A stretch of DNA of 64,000 nt from Cryobacterium sp. (GTDB taxonomy: Bacteria; Actinomycetota; Actinomycetes; Actinomycetales; Microbacteriaceae), in contig JAHBSW010000003.1 of NCBI GenBank assembly GCA_019638935.1, forward strand, positions 37,529 to 101,528, read 5' to 3'. The notes beneath the pieces are model-generated. The model did not search any database, was not told where the DNA came from, and worked only from the letters and a program-made list of their open reading frames with translations. Both the position numbers and the translations under genes were made by a program. Shown in pieces: positions 47,011-57,147 of the stretch (positions within the stretch are counted from its first letter, which is position 1; each line of letters starts with the position of its first letter).

Positions 47011-47040
47011 TTCTCCACTTTACTCCACTTAGCACCACAA
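47011..47040 (-). promoter_or_regulatory. MraZ operator, three boxes at 10-bp spacing
   Basis: On the reverse strand three repeats lie in exact 10-base steps: TTGTGGTGCT, AAGTGGAGTA and AAGTGGAGAA, sharing GTGG. MraZ sites in E. coli (TGGGN repeats) and Mycoplasma (AAAGTGG repeats) show the same tandem layout. The last box ends 40 bases before the mraZ start. This predicts autoregulation of the dcw operon. Promoter hexamers could not be fixed. Confidence 0.75.
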
Positions 47041-47166
47041 ATCTATGATCTGCACGAGAATCTTAGCCCTAAGCGCGATAGTTCCCCGAGATTACGGGAA
47101 AGAGCATGGTGGAGGAAAAATTGCAGGATCGTTCGCTTCAACGCCGTGCGAGGGCGCAACGGGCAC

Positions 47167-47200
47167 AAAAAAAGGGGGCCGACGGATGTCGGACCCCTTC
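47167..47200 (-). terminator. Intrinsic terminator of the DUF3040 gene
   Basis: On the reverse strand AAGGGGTCCGAC and GTCGGCCCCCTT pair around a four-base ATCC loop with one mismatch, followed directly by a run of T (AAAAAAA at 47167-47173 on the forward strand). It lies 37 bp after the DUF3040 stop, and it separates that gene from the mraZ promoter region. This is the clearest intrinsic terminator in the window. Confidence 0.8.
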
Positions 47201-47236
47201 AGGCAGGCTCCTCGCGGAGCGGAGTGCGCGGCGGTG

Positions 47237-47608
47237 CTAGCGCCCGCGCTCTTCCTCGCGCTTGTCCCAGCGCTCATTCATACGATCCATGAAACCCTGC
47301 TTAGAAGCAGCCGGTCGCGACCCGGACGACTGCGGCGTCGCGGCGCTCGACTTGGGGCGAGCGAGGGCGAGCAGCACCCCACCGAGGATCATGACGAAAC
47401 CGGCGAGGCCGATGAGCGGCTGCTGAAGAGAGATTCCGACGAGAACCGCGATAACCCCGACGACACCAAGCAGTGCGCCGAGCGCCATCCAGGTGTAGTT
47501 CGGCTTGCCGCGCTGGCCGCTGATGGTCGCGACGAAGTCGACGTCGTGCTGGTAAAGGTTGCGCTCCATCTCGTCGAGAAGGCGCTGCTCTTGCTCTGAC
47601 AGCGGCAT
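47237..47608 (-). CDS. DUF3040 domain membrane protein
   Basis: The 123-residue protein opens with MPLSEQEQRLLDEMERNLYQHDVDF, the signature of the actinobacterial DUF3040 family. Two membrane helices follow (about 41-60 and 64-84), then a basic/polar cytoplasmic tail ending in RWDKREEERGR. Members are nearly always encoded next to mraZ in actinobacteria, which suggests a division or wall role, but none has been characterised to my knowledge. The message ends at the terminator just downstream. Confidence 0.88.
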   Translation of the reverse strand: MPLSEQEQRLLDEMERNLYQHDVDFVATISGQRGKPNYTWMALGALLGVVGVIAVLVGISLQQPLIGLAGFVMILGGVLLALARPKSSAATPQSSGSRPAASKQGFMDRMNERWDKREEERGR

Positions 47609-47666
47609 GTCAACTCCACACGTGTGTCGGACTCTTGAACCTCAAGTGTATGCGCCCTTGCCTCGC

Positions 47667-47672
47667 TAGGCT
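47667..47672 (+). promoter_or_regulatory. Probable -10 element of the polyprenyl synthase gene
   Basis: TAGGCT is followed by six bases (AGAAAG) and the GTG at 47679, the same spacing as at several other starts in this window. The GTG would then be the first transcribed codon. Confidence 0.4.
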
Positions 47673-47678
47673 AGAAAG

Positions 47679-48806
47679 GTGGCTGAGAGTACCCGGTTAG
47701 TCGATGTGATCCAGGGCGCTCTGGACGAGTTTCTCGATCACCGCGAACGCGAGCTCGCGGCCATCGCAAGCGACCTTCGCCCCTTCGTCGACTTCTCGCG
47801 CGACCTGCTTCGCGGCGGCAAACGCTTCCGTGCGCTGTTCTGCTACTGGGGCAATCGGGCGGTGTCGGATGTCGCACGCGACCCCGCTGCCCCGCTCGAC
47901 ACGGTCGAGGCCGACGCCCCGCCCCTCGACTCCGTCGTGCTCGCGGCCGCCGCACTCGAGATGTTTCATGCCGCCGCACTCGTACACGACGACATCATCG
48001 ACAACTCCGCGACGCGACGCGGCCTGCCCTCGGTCCACGAGCGATTCGCCGCTCTTCACCGCGAACTCGACTGGACCGGCAACCCCGACCATTTCGGCTC
48101 CTCGGCGGCAATGCTCGCCGGCGACCTCCTGCTCGCGTGGAGCGATCAGCTGTTCACGTCCGCCCTCGAGCTCGTGCCCGTCGAAGCGGCTCGCAACGCT
48201 GCCCGCGCCGAGTTCACCCGGATGCGCACCGAGGTGATGCTGGGGCAATATCTCGACATCCTCGAGGAGCAGTCCTGGGGGGCGCGTCCGGAGACCGAGC
48301 TGCTCCCCCGCGCGCAGAAGGTCATCGTCTACAAGTCGGCCAAGTACTCGATCGAGGCGCCGCTGACGATCGGCGCAGCGCTGAGCGGAGGTACTGCCGA
48401 GCAGCTCGACGCGCTGCGCAGTTTCGGCCTGCCGCTCGGCATCGCCTACCAATTGCGCGACGACCTGCTCGGTGTGTTCGGCGACCCCGACGTGACGGGC
48501 AAGCCCGCGGGAGACGACCTGCGCGAGGGCAAGCGCACGGTGCTCATCGCGGTCGCTCGCGGTGCCCTGCCGAGCAACGCCGTCGCATTCCTCGATGAGC
48601 ATCTGGGCGATCGGTCGCTCTCCGACGAGCAGGTGCGGATGCTGCAGTCGGCGCTTCGAGGCAGCGGCGCGGTCGAGCGCATCGAGAAGGTGATCGAGCT
48701 CAACGCCGAGACCGCGCGCGGCGCCCTCGTCGACGCGCCGGTCTCGGCAGCGGCGAAGCGTGAGCTCACGACCCTCGTGGAGGCGGTGACGACCCGCACG
48801 TCGTAG
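47679..48806 (+). CDS. Polyprenyl diphosphate synthase (IdsA/GGPP-type)
   Basis: A 375-residue all-helical trans-prenyltransferase. The first Asp-rich motif is VHDDIIDNSATRRG, the second YQLRDDLLGVFGDPDVTGK, with GGKRFRALF at the substrate entrance and KSAKYSIEAPLTIG between the motifs. It condenses isopentenyl diphosphate onto allylic diphosphates to give geranylgeranyl or longer chains for menaquinone, carotenoids or lipid carriers; the chain length cannot be read from sequence. The mycobacterial counterpart beside Rv2175c and pknL is idsA2. The GTG start appears leaderless. Confidence 0.9.
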   Translation: MAESTRLVDVIQGALDEFLDHRERELAAIASDLRPFVDFSRDLLRGGKRFRALFCYWGNRAVSDVARDPAAPLDTVEADAPPLDSVVLAAAALEMFHAAALVHDDIIDNSATRRGLPSVHERFAALHRELDWTGNPDHFGSSAAMLAGDLLLAWSDQLFTSALELVPVEAARNAARAEFTRMRTEVMLGQYLDILEEQSWGARPETELLPRAQKVIVYKSAKYSIEAPLTIGAALSGGTAEQLDALRSFGLPLGIAYQLRDDLLGVFGDPDVTGKPAGDDLREGKRTVLIAVARGALPSNAVAFLDEHLGDRSLSDEQVRMLQSALRGSGAVERIEKVIELNAETARGALVDAPVSAAAKRELTTLVEAVTTRTS

Positions 48807-48843
48807 GGCGCCTGCAGGATTCTGACGTTCGGGACGACCGTCA

Positions 48844-48892
48844 GCGCTGGCGGCGAAGGCGAGAAATCGCCTTCGCCGAGTTACGCCAGCGC
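48844..48892. terminator. Bidirectional hairpin terminator between convergent genes
   Basis: The inner stem pairs 12 bases without mismatch (48851-48862 with 48867-48878) around a GAAA tetraloop. An outer 7-bp stem (GCGCTGG 48844-48850 with CCAGCGC 48886-48892) extends it past a seven-base bulge. It lies between the polyprenyl synthase and Rv2175c-like genes and includes the last codons of the latter. There is no clear T-tract on either side. Confidence 0.65.
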
Positions 48893-49219
48893 TTGTGCGG
48901 TTCGTCGCACTTCGGCCTTGCGGCCCGCGCGCAGTGCGTCGATGGGACTGGTGCCGAGAAGATCTTCTTCTTCGAGCAGCCAGCTCATCGCTTCTTCGTC
49001 GCTGAAGCCGGCGTCGCCGAGCAGGGTCAGGGTTCCTCGAAGTTCGGGGAGCGGTTCGCCGTCTCTGATGAAGACGTCGGGAACCTGCCAGACGCCGTCG
49101 ACGCGGCGAGCCAGCAGTTGACGGTCTTCGATGAGCCGACGCACCTTGCTGACGCCCACGCCGAGGAGCTCGACGAGGTCGGGAATGGTCAACCAGTTCA
49201 CGGTGGTGCTCTTAGTCAC
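48881..49219 (-). CDS. Rv2175c-family DNA-binding protein
   Basis: About 112 residues with a winged helix-turn-helix at the N-terminus (WLTIPDLVELLGVGVSKVRRLIEDRQL, then RRVDGVWQVPDVFI) and a C-terminal helical part (LPELRGTLTLLGDAGFSDEEAMSWLL, then SPIDALRAGRKAEVRRTAQALA). It matches the mycobacterial Rv2175c protein, reported to bind DNA and to be phosphorylated by PknL. Here pknL lies nearby, divergently oriented, as in mycobacteria. Two GTG starts are possible, 49219 and 49201; the promoter at 49221-49249 would favour 49201. Confidence 0.82.
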   Translation of the reverse strand: MTKSTTVNWLTIPDLVELLGVGVSKVRRLIEDRQLLARRVDGVWQVPDVFIRDGEPLPELRGTLTLLGDAGFSDEEAMSWLLEEEDLLGTSPIDALRAGRKAEVRRTAQALA

Positions 49220-49220
49220 G

Positions 49221-49249
49221 ATTAAAGGTTGCCAGAGCGCGGTGATCAA
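49221..49249 (-). promoter_or_regulatory. Promoter of the Rv2175c-like gene
   Basis: On the reverse strand TTGATC (49244-49249) and TTTAAT (49221-49226) are separated by exactly 17 bases, a good match to the housekeeping sigma consensus. The predicted transcript starts near 49214, so translation would begin at the GTG at 49201 after a short leader. Confidence 0.5.
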
Positions 49250-49466
49250 CGCGGGGAAGAACACGTAACTTTCTGATGAAATCACACTGGTAACATCCGT
49301 CACTCTGATTGACAACTGTATTAATCTGTGTCACGTTGGTGACTGGCGGATTAGCTACGCAGAGGGGCTGTGCCGTCACCGGGGGCTGTGCCACCAGAAA
49401 AGTTGGGCCGAGGCTCTTGGGGAAGAGCGGAGGCAAGGGTTGACGAGCAGATCGACTGGGGAACTC
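49250..49466 (+). promoter_or_regulatory. Long upstream region of the LysM gene, possibly structured leader
   Basis: This non-coding stretch carries AT-rich promoter-like sequence (TTGACA and TATTAAT near 49308-49326), then a hairpin GTCAC-GTTG-GTGAC (about 49330-49343). Two direct copies of GGGGCTGTGCC lie at 49364-49374 and 49382-49392, and GC-rich complementary segments precede the GGGGAAC ribosome site. The layout suggests a regulatory RNA leader. No known riboswitch consensus could be matched. Confidence 0.4.
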
Positions 49467-50903
49467 ATGACTGACGAGACGATGGCCGAGCGCGACCAGG
49501 CTCGTTCGGCTGCCAGAGGTCGACACGCTGCGTCTCGAGGCTCAGGTCGATTGGGGGTGTTCCACACTCCGAAAGACGGCATCGCTCGCGGCCTGCTGGG
49601 AACGATCCCTATCCTCGTCGCGGGAACCATGACGATGGGCATGGCTCTCACCGGCCCCATCGCTCCGCTGCCCGCAGGCAAAGCCAACAAGCCCAAGGAC
49701 TCGACAGGCAACCTGCGCGAGGCGATCCGTGATGCCATGGAGCGCCAGGCCGCGGAGGCGAGAGCGAATGCGGCACACGTGACGGATGCCGTGGTCACGA
49801 TCGCGTCGGTTTCCTCCACCTACACGGTCAAGGCCGGCGACACCGTCAGCGGCATCGCGACGCGTCACGGCCTTTCCACTGCTTCCGTGCTCGCCCTCAA
49901 CGGTCTCGGCTGGAGCAGCCTGATCTTCCCCGGCCAGATTCTCAAGCTCACGAACGGCGTCCCCGCCGCGACTCCCGCACCTGCGCCCACCCCAGCGCCA
50001 CCGCCGACGACTCAGCAGTACACGATCGTCACGGGCGACACGATCAGCGCGATCGCCGCCCGCTTCGGCGTGAGCACCGTCTCCGTGTTGAATGCCAACG
50101 GGCTCGGCTGGTCGAGCCTCATCTTCCCCGGCCAGAGGATCACCATCCCGGCCGCGCCCGCGACCACCCCCGCCGCACCCGAGACTCCGACGCCGCCACC
50201 GGCGGACGAAACCCCCGTCGATGAGAGCCCGGTCGAAGAGAGCCCAGTCGACGAGACACCCGTGGAGCAATCCCCTGCTCCCGAGCCCGAGCCGACTCCA
50301 CCACCCGCACCCGCGCCCTACGTCTACACGATCAAGTCCGGCGACACCATCAGCGGCATCGCGACGCGTCACGGTGTGTCCACCCAGGCGGTGCTGACCG
50401 CCAACGGACTCGGCTGGTCAACGATCATCTACCCGGGCCAGACGATCATCATCCCCGGTGCCACCGCCCCCGCCGGATCGACGCCCGGAGCCACACCCCT
50501 GACCGCAGAAATGGCCGACAACGCTCGCGTCATCATCGCGGTGGGCCGCTCACTCGGCGTGCCCGAGTACGGCATCATCATCGCCCTCGCCACTGCCATG
50601 CAGGAGTCGAGCCTGCGCAACCTCAACTGGGGTGACCGCGACTCGATCGGCCTCTTCCAGCAGCGCCCGAGCCAGGGCTGGGGCACGGTCGAACAGATCA
50701 TGAATCGCGAGTTCGCTGCCCTGGCCTTCTACGGTGGACCCTCCAACCCCAACAAGGGAAAGACTCGTGGCCTGCTCGACTACGCGGGCTGGCAGAACAT
50801 GACGCTCACCGTGGCCGCGCAGACGGTGCAGAAGTCGGCCTACCCTGATGCCTACGCGAAGTGGGAATTCTCCGCCCGGGCGTGGTTTGCCGAACTGGGC
50901 TGA
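49467..50903 (+). CDS. Triple-LysM wall protein with lysozyme-like C-terminal domain
   Basis: A 478-residue envelope protein. A charged N-terminus and one hydrophobic segment (about 43-70) anchor or export it. Three LysM domains follow at about 118-162, 185-228 and 286-330 (each Y-T-[VI]-x-x-G-D-T-[VI]-S-x-I-A ... GLGWSxxIxPGQ), joined by Pro/Ala linkers and an acidic five-residue repeat (247-271). The C-terminal domain (about 347-478: IALATAMQESSLRNLNWGDRDSIGLFQQRPSQGWG) resembles lytic-transglycosylase/lysozyme-like domains with a likely catalytic Glu in MQESSL. It probably binds and may cleave peptidoglycan. The ATG at 49467 has GGGGAAC upstream. Confidence 0.85.
   Translation: MTDETMAERDQARSAARGRHAASRGSGRLGVFHTPKDGIARGLLGTIPILVAGTMTMGMALTGPIAPLPAGKANKPKDSTGNLREAIRDAMERQAAEARANAAHVTDAVVTIASVSSTYTVKAGDTVSGIATRHGLSTASVLALNGLGWSSLIFPGQILKLTNGVPAATPAPAPTPAPPPTTQQYTIVTGDTISAIAARFGVSTVSVLNANGLGWSSLIFPGQRITIPAAPATTPAAPETPTPPPADETPVDESPVEESPVDETPVEQSPAPEPEPTPPPAPAPYVYTIKSGDTISGIATRHGVSTQAVLTANGLGWSTIIYPGQTIIIPGATAPAGSTPGATPLTAEMADNARVIIAVGRSLGVPEYGIIIALATAMQESSLRNLNWGDRDSIGLFQQRPSQGWGTVEQIMNREFAALAFYGGPSNPNKGKTRGLLDYAGWQNMTLTVAAQTVQKSAYPDAYAKWEFSARAWFAELG
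50205..50279 (+). repeat. 15-bp tandem repeat coding acidic pentapeptides
   Basis: Five imperfect 15-base units within the LysM gene encode DETPV, DESPV, EESPV, DETPV and EQSPA. They form the linker between LysM domains 2 and 3. The unit count could vary between strains without a frameshift. Confidence 0.75.
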
Positions 50904-50975
50904 TTCCCCCGATTCTCCCAGCGTTCTGATCGCGCTAAAGCAGTGTTGTACCCCGGAATTCAGGGCGTGCAACCA

Positions 50976-50981
50976 TAGACT
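50976..50981 (+). promoter_or_regulatory. Probable -10 element of pknL
   Basis: TAGACT is followed by six bases and the GTG at 50988, predicting a leaderless kinase message. A GGAATT lies upstream at about 50955-50960, but its distance does not allow a firm -35 call. Confidence 0.4.
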
Positions 50982-50987
50982 CGACCG

Positions 50988-52955
<1,968 letters not shown>

Positions 52956-52960
52956 GAGCC

Positions 52961-54331
52961 TCAGCGGGCGACGAGCTCCTCGGCGACGAGGAACGCGAGC
53001 TCGAGCGACTGCATGTGGTTGAGCCGCGGGTCGCAGAGCGACTCGTAGCGGGTCGCGAGGGTGGCCTCATCGATGTGCTCGGAACCACCCAGGCACTCGG
53101 TGACGTCGTCACCCGTGAGCTCGATGTGGATCCCGCCGGGGAACGTGCCCACGGCACGGTGCGCCTCGAAGAAGCCCTTGACCTCGTCCACGACGTCGTC
53201 GAAGCGACGGGTCTTGTACCCGGTGGGCGTGGTGAGGCCGTTGCCGTGCATGGGGTCGGTGACCCACAGGGGGTTCGCGTCGCTCGCCTTCACGGTCTCG
53301 AGGAGGGGCGGCAGAGCATCCCGGATCTGCCCCGCACCCATGCGTGTGATGAAGGTGAGGCGCCCTGGCTCGCGGTTCGGGTCGAGCTTCTCGATGAGCT
53401 CGAGCACGTCGGCGGGAGAGGTCGTGGGGCCGAGCTTGACGCCGATCGGATTGCGCACCCGCGACAGAAAGTCGACGTGGGCACCGTCGAGCTGGCGTGT
53501 GCGCTCGCCGATCCAGACGAAGTGCGCGGAGGTGTCATAGGGCGTTCCCGTGCGCGAGTCGATGCGCGTGAGGGGCCGCTCGTAGTCCATGAGCAGAGCC
53601 TCGTGCGAGATGTAGAACTCGGTGCGCTTGAGCGCCTCGAAGTCCGCGCCGCACGCGATCATGAACTTGATGGCGCGATCGATCTCGGCAGCGAGCTTCT
53701 CGTAGCGAACGTTCGCCGGGTTGCGGGCGAAGCCCTGATTCCAGCTGTGCACCTCGCGCAGGTCCGCGAATCCGCCCTGGGTGAAGGCACGGATGAGGTT
53801 CAGGGTGCTCGCGGCCATGTGGTAGCCGCGGACCAGACGAGAGGCGTCGGGTGTGCGCGACTCCCCCGTGAAGTCGTAGCCATTGACGATGTCGCCGCGG
53901 TAGGCCGGAAGCGTCGTCTCGCCGCGGGTCTCGAGATCGCTCGAGCGCGGCTTGGCGAACTGACCCGCCATGCGACCCATTTTGACGATCGGCATCGAGG
54001 CCCCGTAGGTGAGCACGACGGCCATCTGCAGAATCGTCTTCACCCGGTTGCGAATCTGGTCGGCCGTCGCCCCGGCGAAAGTCTCGGCGCAGTCGCCTCC
54101 CTGAAGCAGGAACGCCGTGCCGTTCGCCGCGGCCGCAAGGCGGTCGCGAAGGATGTCCACCTCACCGGCGAACACGAGCGGCGGCAGAGTGGCGAGCTCG
54201 GCGGAGGCGTTGGCCACCGCCGCGGAGTCCGGCCAGTCCGGCTGCTGCTTGATGGGAAGCGTGCGCCAGTGATCCAGCCCGCGCATGACCTCGGGTGATG
54301 CCGGAACGGGCAATTCGGTCATGGTGACCAT
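52961..54331 (-). CDS. aroG: Class II 3-deoxy-7-phosphoheptulonate (DAHP) synthase
   Basis: A 456-residue type II DAHP synthase that condenses phosphoenolpyruvate and erythrose 4-phosphate, the first step of the shikimate pathway. Blocks include PPLVFAGEVDILRDRLA, FLLQGGDCAETF (metal and PEP site), VKMGRMAGQFAKPRS, FYISHEALLMDYE, KLGPTTSPADV, WVTDPMHGNG and GGIHIELTGDDVTECLGG. The ATG at 54331 has AGGAG seven bases upstream; an ATG at 54322 is an alternative. This type is the plant/actinobacterial form, regulated by aromatic amino acids in mycobacteria. Confidence 0.95.
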   Translation of the reverse strand: MVTMTELPVPASPEVMRGLDHWRTLPIKQQPDWPDSAAVANASAELATLPPLVFAGEVDILRDRLAAAANGTAFLLQGGDCAETFAGATADQIRNRVKTILQMAVVLTYGASMPIVKMGRMAGQFAKPRSSDLETRGETTLPAYRGDIVNGYDFTGESRTPDASRLVRGYHMAASTLNLIRAFTQGGFADLREVHSWNQGFARNPANVRYEKLAAEIDRAIKFMIACGADFEALKRTEFYISHEALLMDYERPLTRIDSRTGTPYDTSAHFVWIGERTRQLDGAHVDFLSRVRNPIGVKLGPTTSPADVLELIEKLDPNREPGRLTFITRMGAGQIRDALPPLLETVKASDANPLWVTDPMHGNGLTTPTGYKTRRFDDVVDEVKGFFEAHRAVGTFPGGIHIELTGDDVTECLGGSEHIDEATLATRYESLCDPRLNHMQSLELAFLVAEELVAR

Positions 54332-54422
54332 GACGGCACTCCTCACAACGGTGTTTCAAGAACGGTGCGAACCAACGGGACACCGCCTCGTTGCGGTAGC
54401 GGCGAAAACGCTTCGGTCAAGC

Positions 54423-55112
54423 CTACCGGCTCAGACTCGGCCGCTTTTCCTTGACGGTGCTCGCGTACACGTCCTCGTACTCCTGCCCGCTCAGCGCCCG
54501 AATCTCGTAGATGATCTCGTCGGTGATCGAGCGCAGAATGAAACGGTCGCCCTCGAGCCCGTCGAAACGCGAGAAGTCGAGCGGCTTTCCCATGATCACG
54601 CCGACCCGGCGAACCTTGGGAATCCTCTTGCCGATCGGCATGATGAGCTCGGTGTCGACCATGGCCACCGGAATGACGGGGACGCCGCCCTCGAGAACCA
54701 TGCGGGCGACACCCGTGCGCCCCCGATAGAGCTTGGAGTCCGGACTGCGGGTGCCCTCGGGGTAGATGCCGAGAACGTCACCCTTCGCGAGAACGCCAAG
54801 ACCCGTGCGCAGTGACGCCTCGGATGCCTGACCGCCCGAGCGGTCGATGGGAAGCATCCCCGTGGCCTTGAGGAAGGTCTTGATCGCCCACCCCTTGATG
54901 CCCTTGGCCGTGTAGTAGTCGCTCTTGGCGAGGAACGTCACGCGACGATCGAGCACGAGGGGCAGAAAGACCGAGTCGATGAACGACAGGTGGTTGCTCG
55001 CGAGGATCACGGGACCCGTCTTCGGCAGGTTCTCAGCGCCGATGACCCACGGGCGGAACACCGTGCGCAAGATCGGTCCCGCGACGAGGTTCTTCATGAA
55101 CCAGTAGAACAT
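54423..55112 (-). CDS. 1-acyl-sn-glycerol-3-phosphate acyltransferase (PlsC family)
   Basis: A 229-residue acyltransferase. It has a hydrophobic N-terminal segment (MFYWFMKNLVAGPIL), the catalytic H-x4-D motif in SNHLSFIDSVF, the acyl-acceptor motif YPEGTRSPD and the later VPVIPVAMVDT. It makes phosphatidic acid from lysophosphatidate or acylates a related lipid. The start at 55112 is chosen because the domain begins there and GGGAGG lies upstream; an upstream frame from 55229 is not conserved. The mycobacterial counterpart near pknL is Rv2182c. It is divergent from the acyl-CoA ligase. Confidence 0.9.
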   Translation of the reverse strand: MFYWFMKNLVAGPILRTVFRPWVIGAENLPKTGPVILASNHLSFIDSVFLPLVLDRRVTFLAKSDYYTAKGIKGWAIKTFLKATGMLPIDRSGGQASEASLRTGLGVLAKGDVLGIYPEGTRSPDSKLYRGRTGVARMVLEGGVPVIPVAMVDTELIMPIGKRIPKVRRVGVIMGKPLDFSRFDGLEGDRFILRSITDEIIYEIRALSGQEYEDVYASTVKEKRPSLSR

Positions 55113-55276
55113 CGTGCCCGTCGCCTCCCAATTTGCGCGCCTCGACAATCCTACGGGCACTAAGCACATGATTCGTCGTCGGCATCCGACAACTACCGGA
55201 CGCTTGTCTGGACTGACTGCCGAAGGCACCCGATAGAGTAAATCAACTCACCCCATTCGGTGCCAAAGGAGATACC

Positions 55277-57106
55277 GTGCAAAGTTTCGCAACGCCCGCC
55301 CTTGTCGAGGCCAACCCCGAGGCGAACGTCACCGACTTGCTCGTGGAGCGAGTCAAGGAGTCCCCCAACTTGCCCATCTTCGCGCTGCCGAAGGGCGAGG
55401 ACGCATGGGTCGACGTCACTGCCAGCGAGTTCCTGTCACAGGTCACGGCGCTGGCCAAGGGCTTTGTCGCTGCCGGTATCGAGCCCGGCGACAAGATCGG
55501 CTTCATGTGCAAGACGCGCTACGAATGGACCCTCGTCGACTTCGCGATCTGGTTCGCCGGAGCCGTGATGGTTCCCATCTACGAGACCAGTTCACCGGCA
55601 CAGGTGCAGTGGATCCTCGAGGACTCGGGCGCGGTCGCCATGATCGTCGAGACTCCCGACCACTTCTCGCGCTTCGACGAGATCCGCGCCGACCTGCCCA
55701 AGGTCGACAAGGCCTGGCAGGTCGATCTCGGTGACCTTGACAAGCTCGCCGCCTCGGGCGCGGGTGTGGCCGATGACGAGATCGAGCGTCGCCGCAATCT
55801 CGCCAAGGGCTCCGACCTCGCAACCCTCATCTACACCGCGGGAACGACCGGCAAACCCAAGGGCTGCATGCTCTCGCACGCCAACTTCTACGAACTGAGC
55901 CGCAACGCCAGGCTCGCGATCCCCGAGGTCGTCAACCCCGACTCGAGCACCGTGCTGTTCATCACGCTCGCTCACGTGTTCGCCCGTTTCATCTCGGTGC
56001 TCTCGATTCACGGCGGCGTGAAGGTGGGCCACCAGCCCGACACGAAGCTGCTCCTGCCCGCGCTGGGCTCCTTCAAACCCACCTTCCTCCTGGCTGTGCC
56101 GCGCGTCTTCGAGAAGGTCTACAACTCCTCCGAGCAGAAGGCCGAGGGCGGTGGCAAGGGCAAGATCTTCCGCTCCGCGGCGGCTGTTGCGGTCGAGCAC
56201 TCGAAGGCACTGGACGCAGGAAAGGTTCCCCTGGGCCTCGCGGTCAAGTTCGCGCTCTTCAACGCTCTCGTCTACAAGAAGATCAAGACCGCTCTCGGTG
56301 GCCGTGTGAAGTACGCGGTCTCGGGCTCGGCACCGCTCGGCCTGTTTCTCGGCCACTTCTACCGCAGCATGGGAATGACCATTCTCGAGGGCTACGGTCT
56401 CACCGAGACGACCGCTCCCATCTCGGTCAACATCCCGTCGAACTTCAAGATCGGCAAGGTCGGCCCGCCCCTGCCCGGCTGCGCGATCCGCGTCGCCGCA
56501 GACGGCGAACTCGAGGCATCCGGAATCAACATCTTCCAGGGCTACTTCAAGAACGAGCAGGCCACGAAGGACTCCTTCGACGGCGAGTGGTTCAAGACCG
56601 GCGACATCGGCACGATCGACGAGCAAGGCTACATCGAGGTCACGGGCCGCAAGAAGGAGATGATCGTCACCGCGGGCGGCAAGAACGTTGCCCCGGCCGT
56701 GCTCGAAGACCCGATCCGCAGCGACACCATCATCAGCCAGGTGATCGTCGTCGGCGACAAGCGTCCGTTCGTCGGCGCACTCATCACGCTCGACGAGGAG
56801 ATGCTCCCCGTGTGGCTCAACAACAACGGCGAAGACGGGTCGATGTCGATCGAGGATGCGCGCAAGAATCCCAAGGTTCTCGCGCAGATTCAGGAGACGG
56901 TCGATCGCGCGAACGCGAAGGTGTCACGTGCTGAGTCGATTCGCAAGTTCGTCGTGCTGCCCGCTGACTTCACGGAGGCGAGCGGGCACCTGACGCCGAA
57001 GCTCAGCGTCAAGCGCAACGTCGTGCTGCAGGACTTCGCAGGCACCATCGACGAGATGTACGAAGGCTCATCGGCTCCCTCCACCGAGGGCATCGCCACG
57101 CCGTAG
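55277..57106 (+). CDS. Long-chain fatty-acid-CoA ligase (FadD15 type)
   Basis: The 609-residue AMP-forming synthetase activates fatty acids to acyl-CoA. The phosphate loop is TLIYTAGTTGKPKGCMLSH (about 183-200), with further motifs EGYGLTETTAPIS, GYFKNEQATKDSF, WFKTGDIG and GRKKEMIVTAGGKNVAP, which carries the conserved lysine of the C-terminal lid. The GTG start has AAAGGAG immediately upstream. The nearest mycobacterial equivalent in this gene block is fadD15 (Rv2187). Pairing with a divergent PlsC suggests phospholipid or triacylglycerol synthesis. Confidence 0.93.
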   Translation: MQSFATPALVEANPEANVTDLLVERVKESPNLPIFALPKGEDAWVDVTASEFLSQVTALAKGFVAAGIEPGDKIGFMCKTRYEWTLVDFAIWFAGAVMVPIYETSSPAQVQWILEDSGAVAMIVETPDHFSRFDEIRADLPKVDKAWQVDLGDLDKLAASGAGVADDEIERRRNLAKGSDLATLIYTAGTTGKPKGCMLSHANFYELSRNARLAIPEVVNPDSSTVLFITLAHVFARFISVLSIHGGVKVGHQPDTKLLLPALGSFKPTFLLAVPRVFEKVYNSSEQKAEGGGKGKIFRSAAAVAVEHSKALDAGKVPLGLAVKFALFNALVYKKIKTALGGRVKYAVSGSAPLGLFLGHFYRSMGMTILEGYGLTETTAPISVNIPSNFKIGKVGPPLPGCAIRVAADGELEASGINIFQGYFKNEQATKDSFDGEWFKTGDIGTIDEQGYIEVTGRKKEMIVTAGGKNVAPAVLEDPIRSDTIISQVIVVGDKRPFVGALITLDEEMLPVWLNNNGEDGSMSIEDARKNPKVLAQIQETVDRANAKVSRAESIRKFVVLPADFTEASGHLTPKLSVKRNVVLQDFAGTIDEMYEGSSAPSTEGIATP

Positions 57107-57147
57107 GCACCGCACACGCATTCGCGGGCGATTCGGGAGTCGACGGT

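Noticed and set aside
49250-49466. A canonical c-di-AMP (ydaO/yuaA) riboswitch before the LysM gene
   Set aside because: The context is right, but the conserved GGGGAACC-like and CAGCUAAC-like segments I would expect are absent. It is reported only as a possible structured leader.
57107-57147. A terminator between the convergent fadD-like and def genes
   Set aside because: The 41 bp gap has no stem of useful length and no T-tract.
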